Below, one piece after another: positions 1 through 7,085 of a stretch of 11,739 nucleotides of DNA. The position numbers were made by a program, and so were the translations under genes. Source of the stretch: Euperipatoides rowelli (lineage: Eukaryota; Onychophora; Udeonychophora; Euonychophora; Peripatopsidae); the NCBI GenBank assembly GCA_003024985.2, contig PXIH01S0003637.1. One strand, given 5' to 3'. The notes beneath the pieces were generated by a model. It worked only from the letters and a program-made list of their open reading frames with translations, did not search any database and was not told the origin of the DNA. The stretch's first letter is position 1. Each line of letters starts with the position of its first letter.

Positions 1-502
1 CATTCCAATATAATTTATTTATTATTAAATACAGTATATTTAATAGTGCAATATACTGTAGTTTTTAATATTATTATAATTCCTTTTTAAATAAATATCA
101 TTTTAAATTAAATTGAATCATCTGACATCAGAGAGTTATAAAAAAAAATCTTGCTGAGAAAAGGCAATAGAAAACATAAGTAGCAGAAAGAAAACTGCAA
201 TTAAGAAATATAAATCTCTGATCGGAATATTAAAAACAGCAGGCAAGTGTTAGCGAGTAACATTAACACAATATTAATTTCAAACACAATATTTCCTTTA
301 ATTAAAGCATTTCAATCGAAATGAAATCAAGCCATATTAAAATATAATGAAATGGAAATAAAATCATAAACAGATTAGAAACTAACAATAAGTAGAACTT
401 CAAATAAAGGCAAAAAAAAAAGACAGAATATAAAATTTAGAATTTATTCTGTGAATTCATTATTAATATCATATTAGTAAGTATAATTTATAAGAAGTAC
501 CT
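1..502. other. AT-rich non-coding stretch
   Basis: This stretch holds only AT-rich sequence with short A runs, such as the one near 412-421, and no open reading frame of useful length. The only structured element I can see is the hairpin at 30-60, listed separately. I see no promoter, RNA gene or recognisable transposon end before the MITE that begins at about 503. Confidence 0.6.
30..60. repeat. Perfect 11-bp inverted repeat (hairpin)
   Basis: TACAGTATATT at 30-40 is the exact reverse complement of AATATACTGTA at 50-60, with a 9-base spacer at 41-49. There is no T-run or gene context that would make it a terminator. It could be the tip of a degraded foldback element or a chance palindrome in AT-rich DNA. 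The TACAGTATAT string recurs in this window (near 4196, in the 83-bp units and at 8523). Confidence 0.55.
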
Positions 503-618
503 AGAAACTGACTATATAATCCACATTTTACCGTGTTTTTGACATCTGCACATGTATTTTTGTCGTTACGGTGGGGCTGCCGGAGGTGGTGTCAAAATTC
601 TCGAAATCAGTCAAAAAT

Positions 619-907
619 GGATTATTTCACCTCTAGATTATCATAAGGTTGGGGAATATTGGGTTTAATTGGTAGTTGGAGTTAGGGTTCAAGGTTATGG
701 TAAGTTAGGGTTAAGGATTTAGGGTTACATATTAAGCCTACTATAACCCCATCCCTTATTTCACCTCTACATTATCATAGGGTTGGCGCTTAGTGGGTTT
801 AATATGTAGTTGGGGTTAGGGTACAGGGTTACGGTAAGTTAGGGTTCAGGGTTATGTATAAACCACACTATGCCCATCCCTATGATAATATAGAGGTGAA
901 ATAATCC
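619..907. repeat. Nested inverted repeat pair inside the MITE
   Basis: The 27-bp arm at 619-645 (GGATTATTTCACCTCTAGAT and on to TCATA) pairs with 881-907, with one mismatch. The arm recurs as a direct copy starting at 756. This gives either an inner MITE-like element nested in the outer one, or a palindromic core made by an inverted duplication. A related, less perfect copy of the arm occurs at 7922-7949 in the larger element. Confidence 0.75.
622..880. repeat. Two-copy 134-bp tandem duplication with telomere-like TTAGGG motifs
   Basis: The sequence from 622 is repeated from 756, an offset of 134 bp. Both copies run from TTATTTCACCTCTA through a G-rich middle to CCCATCCC or a close variant. 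The G-rich part holds five TTAGGG hexamers at 682, 705, 719, 816 and 839, mixed with GGGTTA variants. The hexamers are not contiguous, so this is not a telomere. It is G-rich on the plus strand and could form a G-quadruplex, which is an inference. Confidence 0.65.
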
Positions 908-985
908 TTTTTTATTGTAAAAAAAAAGAATGTTATACATTTTAATCATGTGACTCAAATGTGGGTTATATAGCCAGTTTCTATG

Positions 986-1352
986 CCTATGTTAAATTAT
1001 ATTGTCATAGTGTTGAAATGAGTAATTTTCTTCACTATTATAATCATTAGTCCTTAGAATCATTGAAATTGGAAATGTTATGTACACAGCAAAATGCCTT
1101 GAGTGTTCTTCTAGACTCAAGGAATATTCTAATGAGCTCAAAGCACTTTTCCTTTTCAACCTGCCATAAGATGCTGCATATGTGTGTCCATCTTCATAAC
1201 CTGAGCATGACGCACATACTCAGGATCAGCTCTGAATTTCTTTCAATGCCAGTAGTGCACTTATTGAGGCCAAAATCTGAAATTTTAGGAACTTATAAAA
1301 ATTGACATTGTGACTCACGCCGTTTTAGTGACATCATGAATTAAAACCTCGC
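986..1352. other. Unrecognised less AT-rich stretch upstream of a poly-A run
   Basis: This stretch is noticeably less AT-rich than its surroundings. It contains two small hairpins: CCTTGAGT at 1097-1104 with ACTCAAGG at 1115-1122, and CCTGAG with CTCAGG between 1200 and 1224. An 80-codon frame at 1063-1305 resembles no protein I know and lacks a convincing start. Because A15 follows directly, the stretch could be an old retroposed sequence, but I could not define a target-site duplication. Confidence 0.35.
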
Positions 1353-1367
1353 AAAAAAAAAAAAAAA
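1353..1367. repeat. A15 homopolymer
   Basis: Fifteen A bases follow CTCGC. This may be the tail of a retroposed copy on the plus strand or a simple homopolymer. No polyadenylation signal stands at the usual distance upstream; ATTAAA occurs about 14 bases before the run. Confidence 0.5.
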
Positions 1368-1863
1368 CACTAAGCCCTTCAGTACAAAAGTGTTCTTACC
1401 AGCTTCCTGCAACATTAGTTTATGAGTCTACCAAGCCAGATTTTATCTAAATCTGCAGGAACCTCACCTGTGAAGGTGCTGTTCCAGAACCCATGATTCA
1501 ATACAGTAATATTATGTTTATCATGTCAAACTGTGATGCCACAAAACAAGTGACCTCAAAGTAAAAATAGCCTGTGGTGTACACGTTCTTGAATATTATT
1601 TGAAATCTATAAATGAAAAGTGAAGGAGTCGCTATTACTTGGCAAGCATGCAAATTTAAATCAACTAAATTTGCTAAAGTTTGCTGTTGGCACAATTATT
1701 CGGTAATATAACAGAACAATGTGCGTGAAATAAGGTGGTACACTTAAGATAGGGTGGTGTACTTGGTCTGTAATTTATCTTTTACAAGCTGTGTTATTTC
1801 AAATACTTGACTATGTAATTTAAGAAGTGATCATAATTATTCTTAAACTGTGTTATTCCAAAA
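1368..1863. other. Non-coding stretch with one small hairpin
   Basis: There is no gene here. An interrupted hairpin occupies 1458-1485: GGAAC pairs with GTTCC and CACCT with AGGTG, around a four-base loop at 1470-1473. A short imperfect direct repeat (GGTGGTACACTT and GGTGGTGTACTT) lies at about 1735-1768. The 3' part may be the interior of the pogo-like element whose end is at 1900, but the other end was not found. Confidence 0.4.
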
Positions 1864-1902
1864 CATGTAAATCAAATGCATGTAAATCGAGAATTGCCTG
1901 TA
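1864..1902 (-). mobile_element. Pogo/Tigger-like transposon terminus
   Basis: Read on the minus strand, the sequence begins TA then CAGGCAATTCTCGATTTAC (1900 downward). It continues with a tandem GATTTACATG, whose plus-strand copies of CATGTAAATC lie at 1864-1873 and 1879-1888. Tigger/pogo elements characteristically start CAGG after a TA target and carry short repeated motifs such as this near the end. I see no matching opposite terminus within several hundred bases upstream and no DDE transposase frame, so this is a fragment or a strongly decayed copy. The family call rests on remembered terminus style, not on a search. Confidence 0.45.
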
Positions 1903-3105
1903 GCTATGGCGTCCAAATTTTGTGTGAATGTGCTTAAGATAATGGGTAATTAAAGTAGGTTTTCTATTAGCTTGTTCATCTATCTACAAAGTCTAAGCAT
2001 TTTATTAAAAGAATAAAAAAAATTGAGATGTTTTCCTGCAAAAGATGTACGGTACATAAATTTTTAAGCAGCTAAGTAAACTGTTTAATTTAACTGTTAC
2101 TATCACAAAATCTGCTTTTAAAACAATGTCAACATTATCACCTCAACCCAACTGCTTCCTAACAAATCAATAATTGGATTTATTATTTCCTTATCCACAT
2201 CAAACTCACAACTCAAACAGGACATGAAAGATGTTGTTTCTATTCCTTTTTTTTTTTTTTTTTAATTTTGTTAGAGGTCCCATTTATCTTATTTATAAAT
2301 AAGCATTAGACTTAGAATTGGTGTTCAAAAATAATTATTTTCTCATTCATGAATATTTTATCAATGTTATTACTTTGAACTGAAAGCAGACTAGACAATA
2401 TTCATTATAAATTAATAACACCAGAGGGCACTTGAATGACTGGAGAGTAGAACTTAGAAATTGAAAAATACCAATAGTAATTAAATATACAATAAATATA
2501 TTGAAAATTGCTATCTGGGAAAATGCTAAAAAGACTAAGAAATCTTAATTTTTATTAACTCGTGACCTTTAATTTGCAAATGTTTGATTTCAATTAATTA
2601 TTCTCTTTTCATTTTAGTGTTTTATTCTTTTGCTGTTTTAACATATATTTTGCAAAGTTTGAATGTTTTATTTAAAAACATTAAATGCCAATATATTGAC
2701 ATTTTGGTCAAATAAATAGTATTATTTTCATAAAAAAAAAAATTGGAAATTTAAATATGAATTAATTGATCTTAAAATTATATCTGATATCTCTTTTTTT
2801 TTTTTTTGTAAAAAAAAAAAACTTATTGACTTATTTTTTAAGTACATAATGCCAAAAGTCAGCTAACTATTAATTTTCCATAGCCGAAGTTAAAGAGGTC
2901 CTAACATGACATTTCACTCGCTGTCATCACTTTTACGTTTTGTATTTGTGTGTGTGTGTATATGTCAATGAATTTTAAAATATTAATATTAACATTAATT
3001 TTTTTAAAAAATTAGAAATTCATTAATTAAATGGATACTCTTTCAATATGCATTAAAAAAAATTGGAGATAGTTTATCTTTAACTCAATATTACGCAGTC
3101 AGCTG
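1903..3105. other. Long AT-rich non-coding stretch
   Basis: I see no gene or RNA here. It holds many homopolymers: T17 at 2247-2263, and T14 at 2794-2807 followed after GT by A12 at 2810-2821, which together form an A/T hairpin. There is also a short TG tract at about 2948-2958. A single site at 2419-2431 (CACCAGAGGGCAC) resembles the CTCF core but has no supporting context. Confidence 0.55.
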
Positions 3106-3245
3106 GTCTGTTTGACCTGTTAGAGTAGTGTACTGGTCTCAAAAAGGGTGCTTCTGGTTGTAGTCTTGCTTCGGGGGCTGGACAAAAACACCAGGAGTCG
3201 TCTGATCACTACAGTTGGATTGACGAGATATATTATTAGTATTAG
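3106..3245 (+). mobile_element. Probable tRNA-derived SINE (head and body)
   Basis: A box-A-like sequence TGACCTGTTAGAG at 3113-3125 is followed by an anticodon-arm-like TACTGGTCTCAAAAAGG and a box-B-like GGTTGTAGTCT at 3156-3166. The two boxes start 43 bases apart, essentially the spacing in tRNA genes, so an RNA polymerase III internal promoter of tRNA origin is a good reading. Box B departs from GGTTCGANTCC and the acceptor ends do not pair well, so this is not a functional tRNA. A tRNA-unrelated body follows and a short TTATTAGTATTAG tail ends near 3245. The boundaries are approximate, and no target duplication was defined. Confidence 0.5.
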
Positions 3246-3487
3246 CTTAATTGAGGCCAATCATTGGTGATATATTCGATGGGCTCATATTCAGGTAAGA
3301 TGGACATAGTTAATCCATGTGTCTTTTACCCATCCTGCCATCCTCAAAATTTATCTTAGTTACTAGACTGAGCACTTTATTAATTTTACCTTGAATCAAC
3401 CTTTCTGTTTTGAAAAGTTTTTAGATAGAATCTGCTGTACTAGAACAAATTGTCTTTTGAAAGATATTGCTGGAATTGTAATTGCAG
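3246..3487. other. Non-coding spacer between the SINE and the foldback element
   Basis: I see no open frame or known motif in this mixed-composition sequence. It could be single-copy DNA or more of an unrecognised repeat body. Its last bases (3478-3486) may be the target-site duplication of the element that follows. Confidence 0.4.
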
Positions 3488-4092
3488 ATTAAAGTGTATT
3501 ATCGATGCTCATTTTAACAAAATTTAAATCGTATTATTTTTACCTAAAAAAGTTATGTTTCATTCATCATTTCTTCCCATTCAATCTTCATAATACGGAT
3601 AATATCATTTTATCAGACATGTTTTCAGGACGGATGAAAGTATGCATATACGTGACTGGCGAGTTTTGAAGAAAATCTTGTGAGATCTTATTGCCAAGCA
3701 ACAGTTGCTAAGGAATGTGACATACCTCTAGCGCCATTTTCCCTCAAAATTCATATTTTTGCGAATACCAGATATTAAAACCTTAACGGAGAATACTGTA
3801 CCTCGTGTTTTAAAATGCCATCTAATAAATGTATTGTTGAAAATCGGAAAACACGCACTCCAATTCTACTGTCGTATGTTAAGGATGTTTTAATTATGGG
3901 ATACTACAAACGAGATTTAGTATTTCATAATGTATGCACACTTTCATCCGTCCTGAAAACATGTCTGATAAAATGATATTATCTGTATTATGAAGAATGA
4001 ATGGGAAGAAATGATGAATGAAAAATGACTTTTTAGGTAAAAATAATACGATTTAAATTGTGTTAAAATGAGCATTGATAATACACTTTAAT
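3488..4092. mobile_element. Foldback MITE with ~160-bp terminal inverted repeats
   Basis: The left arm 3488-3648 and right arm 3933-4092 are reverse complements with about eight differences, including one single-base indel, or roughly 95% identity by eye. Both arms begin ATTAAAGTGTATTATC reading inward. The 284-bp interior (3649-3932) carries no transposase, so the element is non-autonomous. GTAATTGCA at 3478-3486 and GTATTGCA at 4093-4100 flank it and would be an 8-9 bp target duplication differing by one indel, which suits hAT or MULE-type elements. Long arms favour a MULE/foldback type, but the superfamily is open. The high similarity of the arms points to a fairly recent insertion or to gene conversion between arms. 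Confidence 0.85.
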
Positions 4093-4100
4093 GTATTGCA

Positions 4101-4424
4101 ATCTGGTGTGTAAAGATAGGAACATAAGATAGAATTACGGCCCTTAATTTTCCTATCGGTCTAAATATTTTATAGCTTGATACTAGAAATAAATACAGTA
4201 TATATTTTTTTTAGTTTCTAATGCTAAGACATTCTAAATGATGTGTTATGTTATAAAATAGGAACATTAAAATATATTGAAAGATATGGTTTGGTGAACA
4301 TGCATGGATGTCAGATCAAGTGATTTCAAGGAGATCCTTAGTAATTAAAATTTTGAGATAAAATCAAATTTAAAATATTTAGATTATTTTTATAATAGAA
4401 AAAAAAAATTGAACAGTAAATGTT
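4101..4424. other. AT-rich non-coding spacer
   Basis: There is no gene or clear repeat here. It has short A and T runs, including T8 near 4205-4212 and A9 near 4400-4408. Confidence 0.45.
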
Positions 4425-4778
4425 CATTTATACTTTTGCTGAACAAGCCTCTGATCCCTATTAATCCATCTCGTAAACAATGATGTATGCATAAATAAAC
4501 TCATGAGAGTTGTGTTCGTAATCAATGAAATTTCTCGGTACAATAGCCAATCATATTCATCGTCTTATTTCCAACACAATTATGGTTTTTAGTTTTATAC
4601 ATTAAAATGAATTCTAATAAACGTCTAGTATTGTGTAAAATATTTTATTTTTACTTTATTTACGGCTTTACAAAAATCCATTTTCAAATACGATGTTTTC
4701 AAACTAAATCAATTGCAGCAAAACAACAGTGTGCTGCCCTCTACTTAGAAAACATAAGATATGATTGGTTTAATGGCT
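4425..4778. repeat. Dispersed repeat, copy 1
   Basis: This copy is homologous in the same orientation to 8463-8915. Shared landmarks in order are CATTTATACTTTT, TCGTAAAC, GTAATCAATGAAATTTCTC, CAATAGCCAATCATATTC, an almost unchanged core (about 4632-4722) and GATATGATTGGTTTAATGGCT at the end. The core differs at about four positions from copy 2, whereas the left flank is much more diverged and has indels. AGCCAATCATAT near 4546 and ATATGATTGG near 4759 form a partial inverted pair, so the repeat may be a MITE whose ends lie inside the similar region. The 60-codon frame at 4607-4789 is a by-product of this AT-rich repeat. Confidence 0.8.
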
Positions 4779-5124
4779 TATTTAATTAGTCTTTATTCAG
4801 TTTAATTTATAAACAATCTTACTTCTCTTTAGCCAATAATATTTAGTATCTAAATGGTGTATTTTTTTTTAATTATTATTTTTGTCTTTAAATAACTGCT
4901 TCTCAGCCTGTCGTTTTAACTAGAATAAAAAGTAAATAAATAAAAAAATTGTGTAATTTATTAATAAGGAAATGAAATTTAAATTCATTTTAAAATGAAT
5001 CTTTTTATTATTTTGAATAGCCAAATCGTGTGAATAAGCTGCTAATGTAGACACAACTCCGAAAACAAATTAAATAACAAGCAACTGTGCTTAAATCACA
5101 AACTTAATTACGTTTACAATCCTG
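4779..5124. other. AT-rich non-coding spacer
   Basis: There is no gene or RNA here. A short palindromic stretch surrounds ATTCATTTTAAAATGAAT at about 4983-5000. The sequence AATGTAGACAC at about 5044-5054 resembles the GTGCAGAC motifs in the next feature and may be an outlying copy. Confidence 0.4.
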
Positions 5125-5276
5125 CGATTCGACTGCAGACTTCTGTGATTGAGACGATTAAATCACTAAGTGCAGACAACCTTATAAGAGACAATATATT
5201 GGACTTTTGGCGATTTATCACAATGATTGGATCGCTGCGATAAATCGCAAGTGTAGAGCAGGCCTAAATGTTTTGT
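5125..5276. repeat. Hairpin-bearing MITE fragment with repeated TGCAGAC-type motifs
   Basis: GCGATTTATC at 5210-5219 and GATAAATCGC at 5239-5248 form a perfect 10-bp stem with a 19-base loop. Three variants of one motif occur in direct orientation: GACTGCAGAC (5131-5140), AAGTGCAGAC (5168-5177) and AAGTGTAGAG (5249-5258). The last two follow related TAAATCAC/TAAATCGC strings and lead into ACCTTA/GGCCTA. Read on the minus strand, the end is TTAGGCCTGCTCTACACTTG, a style common for DNA-transposon termini in animals. It is probably part of a non-autonomous DNA transposon; the limits are uncertain. Confidence 0.5.
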
Positions 5277-6373
5277 ATCCAAACAAAACATTAAATTGAA
5301 CAAATTGTTTACTTAATGATAAAATTAATTATTGTTTAAGTAACCAAAACATAAAAAAGAAAGCAACAATATATATAAATTTGAATAATTTTGAATTTCG
5401 AAATATATTTTAATTACAATAAACTGTCTACTGTCTTCGCAATGCTTACAAAAAAATAATTAAAATTGAACCTTTTGCAGATTTTTGGATTATATTCACT
5501 ATAAAACAAGATTTACTGCAGCTGAAAACCATTTTTCATCATATAATGCTTAATTTTACAAAAAAAAAAAAAAAAAGATAAAACTAAACAGAAATTAAAA
5601 ATAAATATCAATTTATTCCATTTCTATGTCAAAATTTCATTAAACTTTTTACTCTTGCAATCTCAAAGAACATTCCAATCTCACCCTATTACTACATTAC
5701 TAACCAATTAAATAGCAAAAGCATTTCTTTGTTTCTGTTGTGATAATGAGAGTGATCTTTGACTCATCCTCATCAAATAGCTATCTTAGTGGGGAGATTT
5801 CAGATAATCCACCTCAGGAGGGTTTCTACAATATGACTAAATCAAGAGTTGGAGATGAAGTTTCCAAAGTAAACCCAAAGGCAAAGTTTGAAAATAGTGA
5901 AACCAAATAACATTAATGAGTGATTTTTTTTCTTCTTGTCTGTTCTTAAATTAATCAATAAAATTACTAATATATTATTTTTAATATATAAAGAGAGACT
6001 ACTGCTCGAGAAGAACTGAAGTAATGACAAATTTTATGAAACATAGTTTTTCAGGAACTCATTAATAAATAAAATTATGTTGAAAGGGGGCTTCAGGGGT
6101 AGGGGATAAGATATGGGAATATATATTTGTACCTGACTAGAGCCACGTTTACACTGACACAGCGAATCCTTATCCGATATGCGTTGCGGAACGTGTATGG
6201 TGGTGTTTATATTGCGTTCAAGCATGAGTGAATTTGCAATGCATGATTTTGAAATAGCGGTAATCACTCAAATCACACAAGAAGTTGACTACGATAGTAC
6301 AGTAAGATAGATAGTTTATTATTAAATCCCAAAATTGATAAAAAAAAAACTGCAGCAATAATAGATTCTGATA
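5277..6373. other. AT-rich non-coding stretch
   Basis: I see no supported gene. It holds A17 at 5560-5576 and other homopolymers. Minus-strand frames of 62-77 codons at 5842-6030, 6034-6267 and 6273-6473 have no recognisable domain and low-complexity composition. A less AT-rich patch at about 6135-6270 (GCCACGTTTACACTGACACAGCG and onward) looks a little like a transposon end but has no partner. Confidence 0.5.
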
Positions 6374-6375
6374 TA

Positions 6376-6523
6376 CAGTAAAACCTGTTTTGAGAGACCA
6401 CCCCTTCTGCCATGAAATAGCAGTCTCTCAAAACAGGTGGTCTCTCAAAAGAAAACCTGTCTTGAGAGGCCACCTTTTCTGCTAGAAAGTAATGGTCTTT
6501 AAAAGGAGTTGGTTTCTAAAATA
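6376..6523. mobile_element. DNA-transposon terminus with duplicated 72-bp hairpin module
   Basis: After TA at 6374-6375 the sequence starts CAGTAAAACCTGTTTTGAGA. The module beginning AAAACCTG at 6380 is repeated from 6452, an offset of 72 bp, with divergence towards the end of the second copy. In the first module CCTGTTTTGAGAGAC (6384-6398) pairs perfectly with GTCTCTCAAAACAGG (6423-6437). A second complementary arm at 6436-6450 could pair instead with 6388-6402, so two hairpin registers compete. CAGTRAAACCT-type ends with GACCACC repeats are familiar from DNA transposons in many invertebrates. I do not assign a superfamily, and the opposite terminus is not visible. Confidence 0.6.
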
Positions 6524-6650
6524 AACTTTCCCCTTTTTTCAACAAACCAAATCCAGTAATAGTGGTTGACTGATCACTGGTTGTCAGACCAGAATAGGGG
6601 CCGCCGGTTCCTTTACAGACCAATCAGAATGTACATCAGTTCTTCAAAGC
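6524..6650. other. Short non-coding spacer
   Basis: There is no gene. The segment TGACTGATCACTGGTTGTCAG near 6566-6586 has partial dyad symmetry, and a small GC-rich patch (GGGGCCGCCGG) lies at about 6597-6607. It may be internal sequence of the preceding transposon fragment. Confidence 0.35.
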
Positions 6651-6674
6651 TTTATTTATTTATTTATTTATTTT
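6651..6674. repeat. (TTTA)n microsatellite
   Basis: This is about six uninterrupted TTTA units ending in TTTT, a simple tetranucleotide repeat that is probably length-variable. Confidence 0.9.
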
Positions 6675-7047
6675 GCAGTCGGTGGTTTTTATAAAAGCAA
6701 CTCGAAACAAGCAGGCTGAAAATAAATCTTTAACAGTTTTTATTTGCATTAAAAAATATAATCTCTAAGAATGTTTAAGAAATATTATTCAAAACTTTGG
6801 AAATAATAGTTTTGTTCTCATCGTGTCAAGTTAATAACGTACAAAAGCCTTCCGGTAATTTATGTTTTTTTTTTTTTTTCTTAAAATTGATTTCAACTTC
6901 AATCCCAAGAATTATCTCAAAATTTTATGGATTTTATATTGATGCTAAGAAAGTAACTTTTTCTCTGTTTTTCTCTTTGTTTGTTTTTCTTCAAAACTTT
7001 AAGTAATAACATTGGTTGACTGTTTTTCTAAACAATAATGTAATGAA
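6675..7047. other. AT-rich non-coding spacer
   Basis: There is no gene. A T15 run occupies 6865-6879. The 69-codon frame at 6797-7006 is a phenylalanine-rich product of the T-rich strand. Confidence 0.45.
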
Positions 7048-7080
7048 GTCATGAGAAACGGGATCCAATAAGTGACAATT
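7048..7080 (+). repeat. Left terminal inverted repeat
   Basis: It pairs with 8052-8088 on the opposite strand. The shared blocks are GTCATGA, then GATCCAATAA, then TGACA. Its inner portion (from about 7059) is also a partial first unit of the 83-bp array. Confidence 0.65.
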
Positions 7081-7085
7081 AAAAC

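Larger units (their letters stand above)
503..982. mobile_element. MITE with 26-bp terminal inverted repeats
   Basis: The terminal inverted repeats are 503-528 (starting AGAAACTG) and 957-982 (ending CAGTTTCT), and they match at 24 of 26 positions. The element is about 480 bp and has no coding capacity, so it would need a transposase supplied from elsewhere. TA lies at both outer edges (502-503 and 982-983), which could be a TA target duplication as in Tc1/mariner or pogo elements. Because the TA overlaps the repeat, it is not proof. Inside are a second inverted pair (619-645 and 881-907), a 134-bp tandem duplication, and a left subterminal segment (about 533-600) related to the 83-bp units at 7086-7881. 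The superfamily is not certain. Confidence 0.75.

Noticed and set aside
682-844. TTAGGG motifs as a true telomere or interstitial telomere block
   Set aside because: The hexamers are interspersed and irregular and lie between the inverted repeats of a MITE.
1063-1305. 80-codon plus-strand frame
   Set aside because: No known motif, no convincing start codon, and short enough to be chance in an 11.7-kb window.
2419-2431. CTCF-like motif CACCAGAGGGCAC (and a weaker reverse one near 4728-4740)
   Set aside because: A single short motif match is expected by chance, the organism is unknown, and the second lies in a repeat whose other copy lacks it.
6135-6270. Transposon-end-like sequence starting GCCACGTTTACACTG
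   Set aside because: No inverted partner or target duplication was found, so it is left as part of the non-coding stretch.
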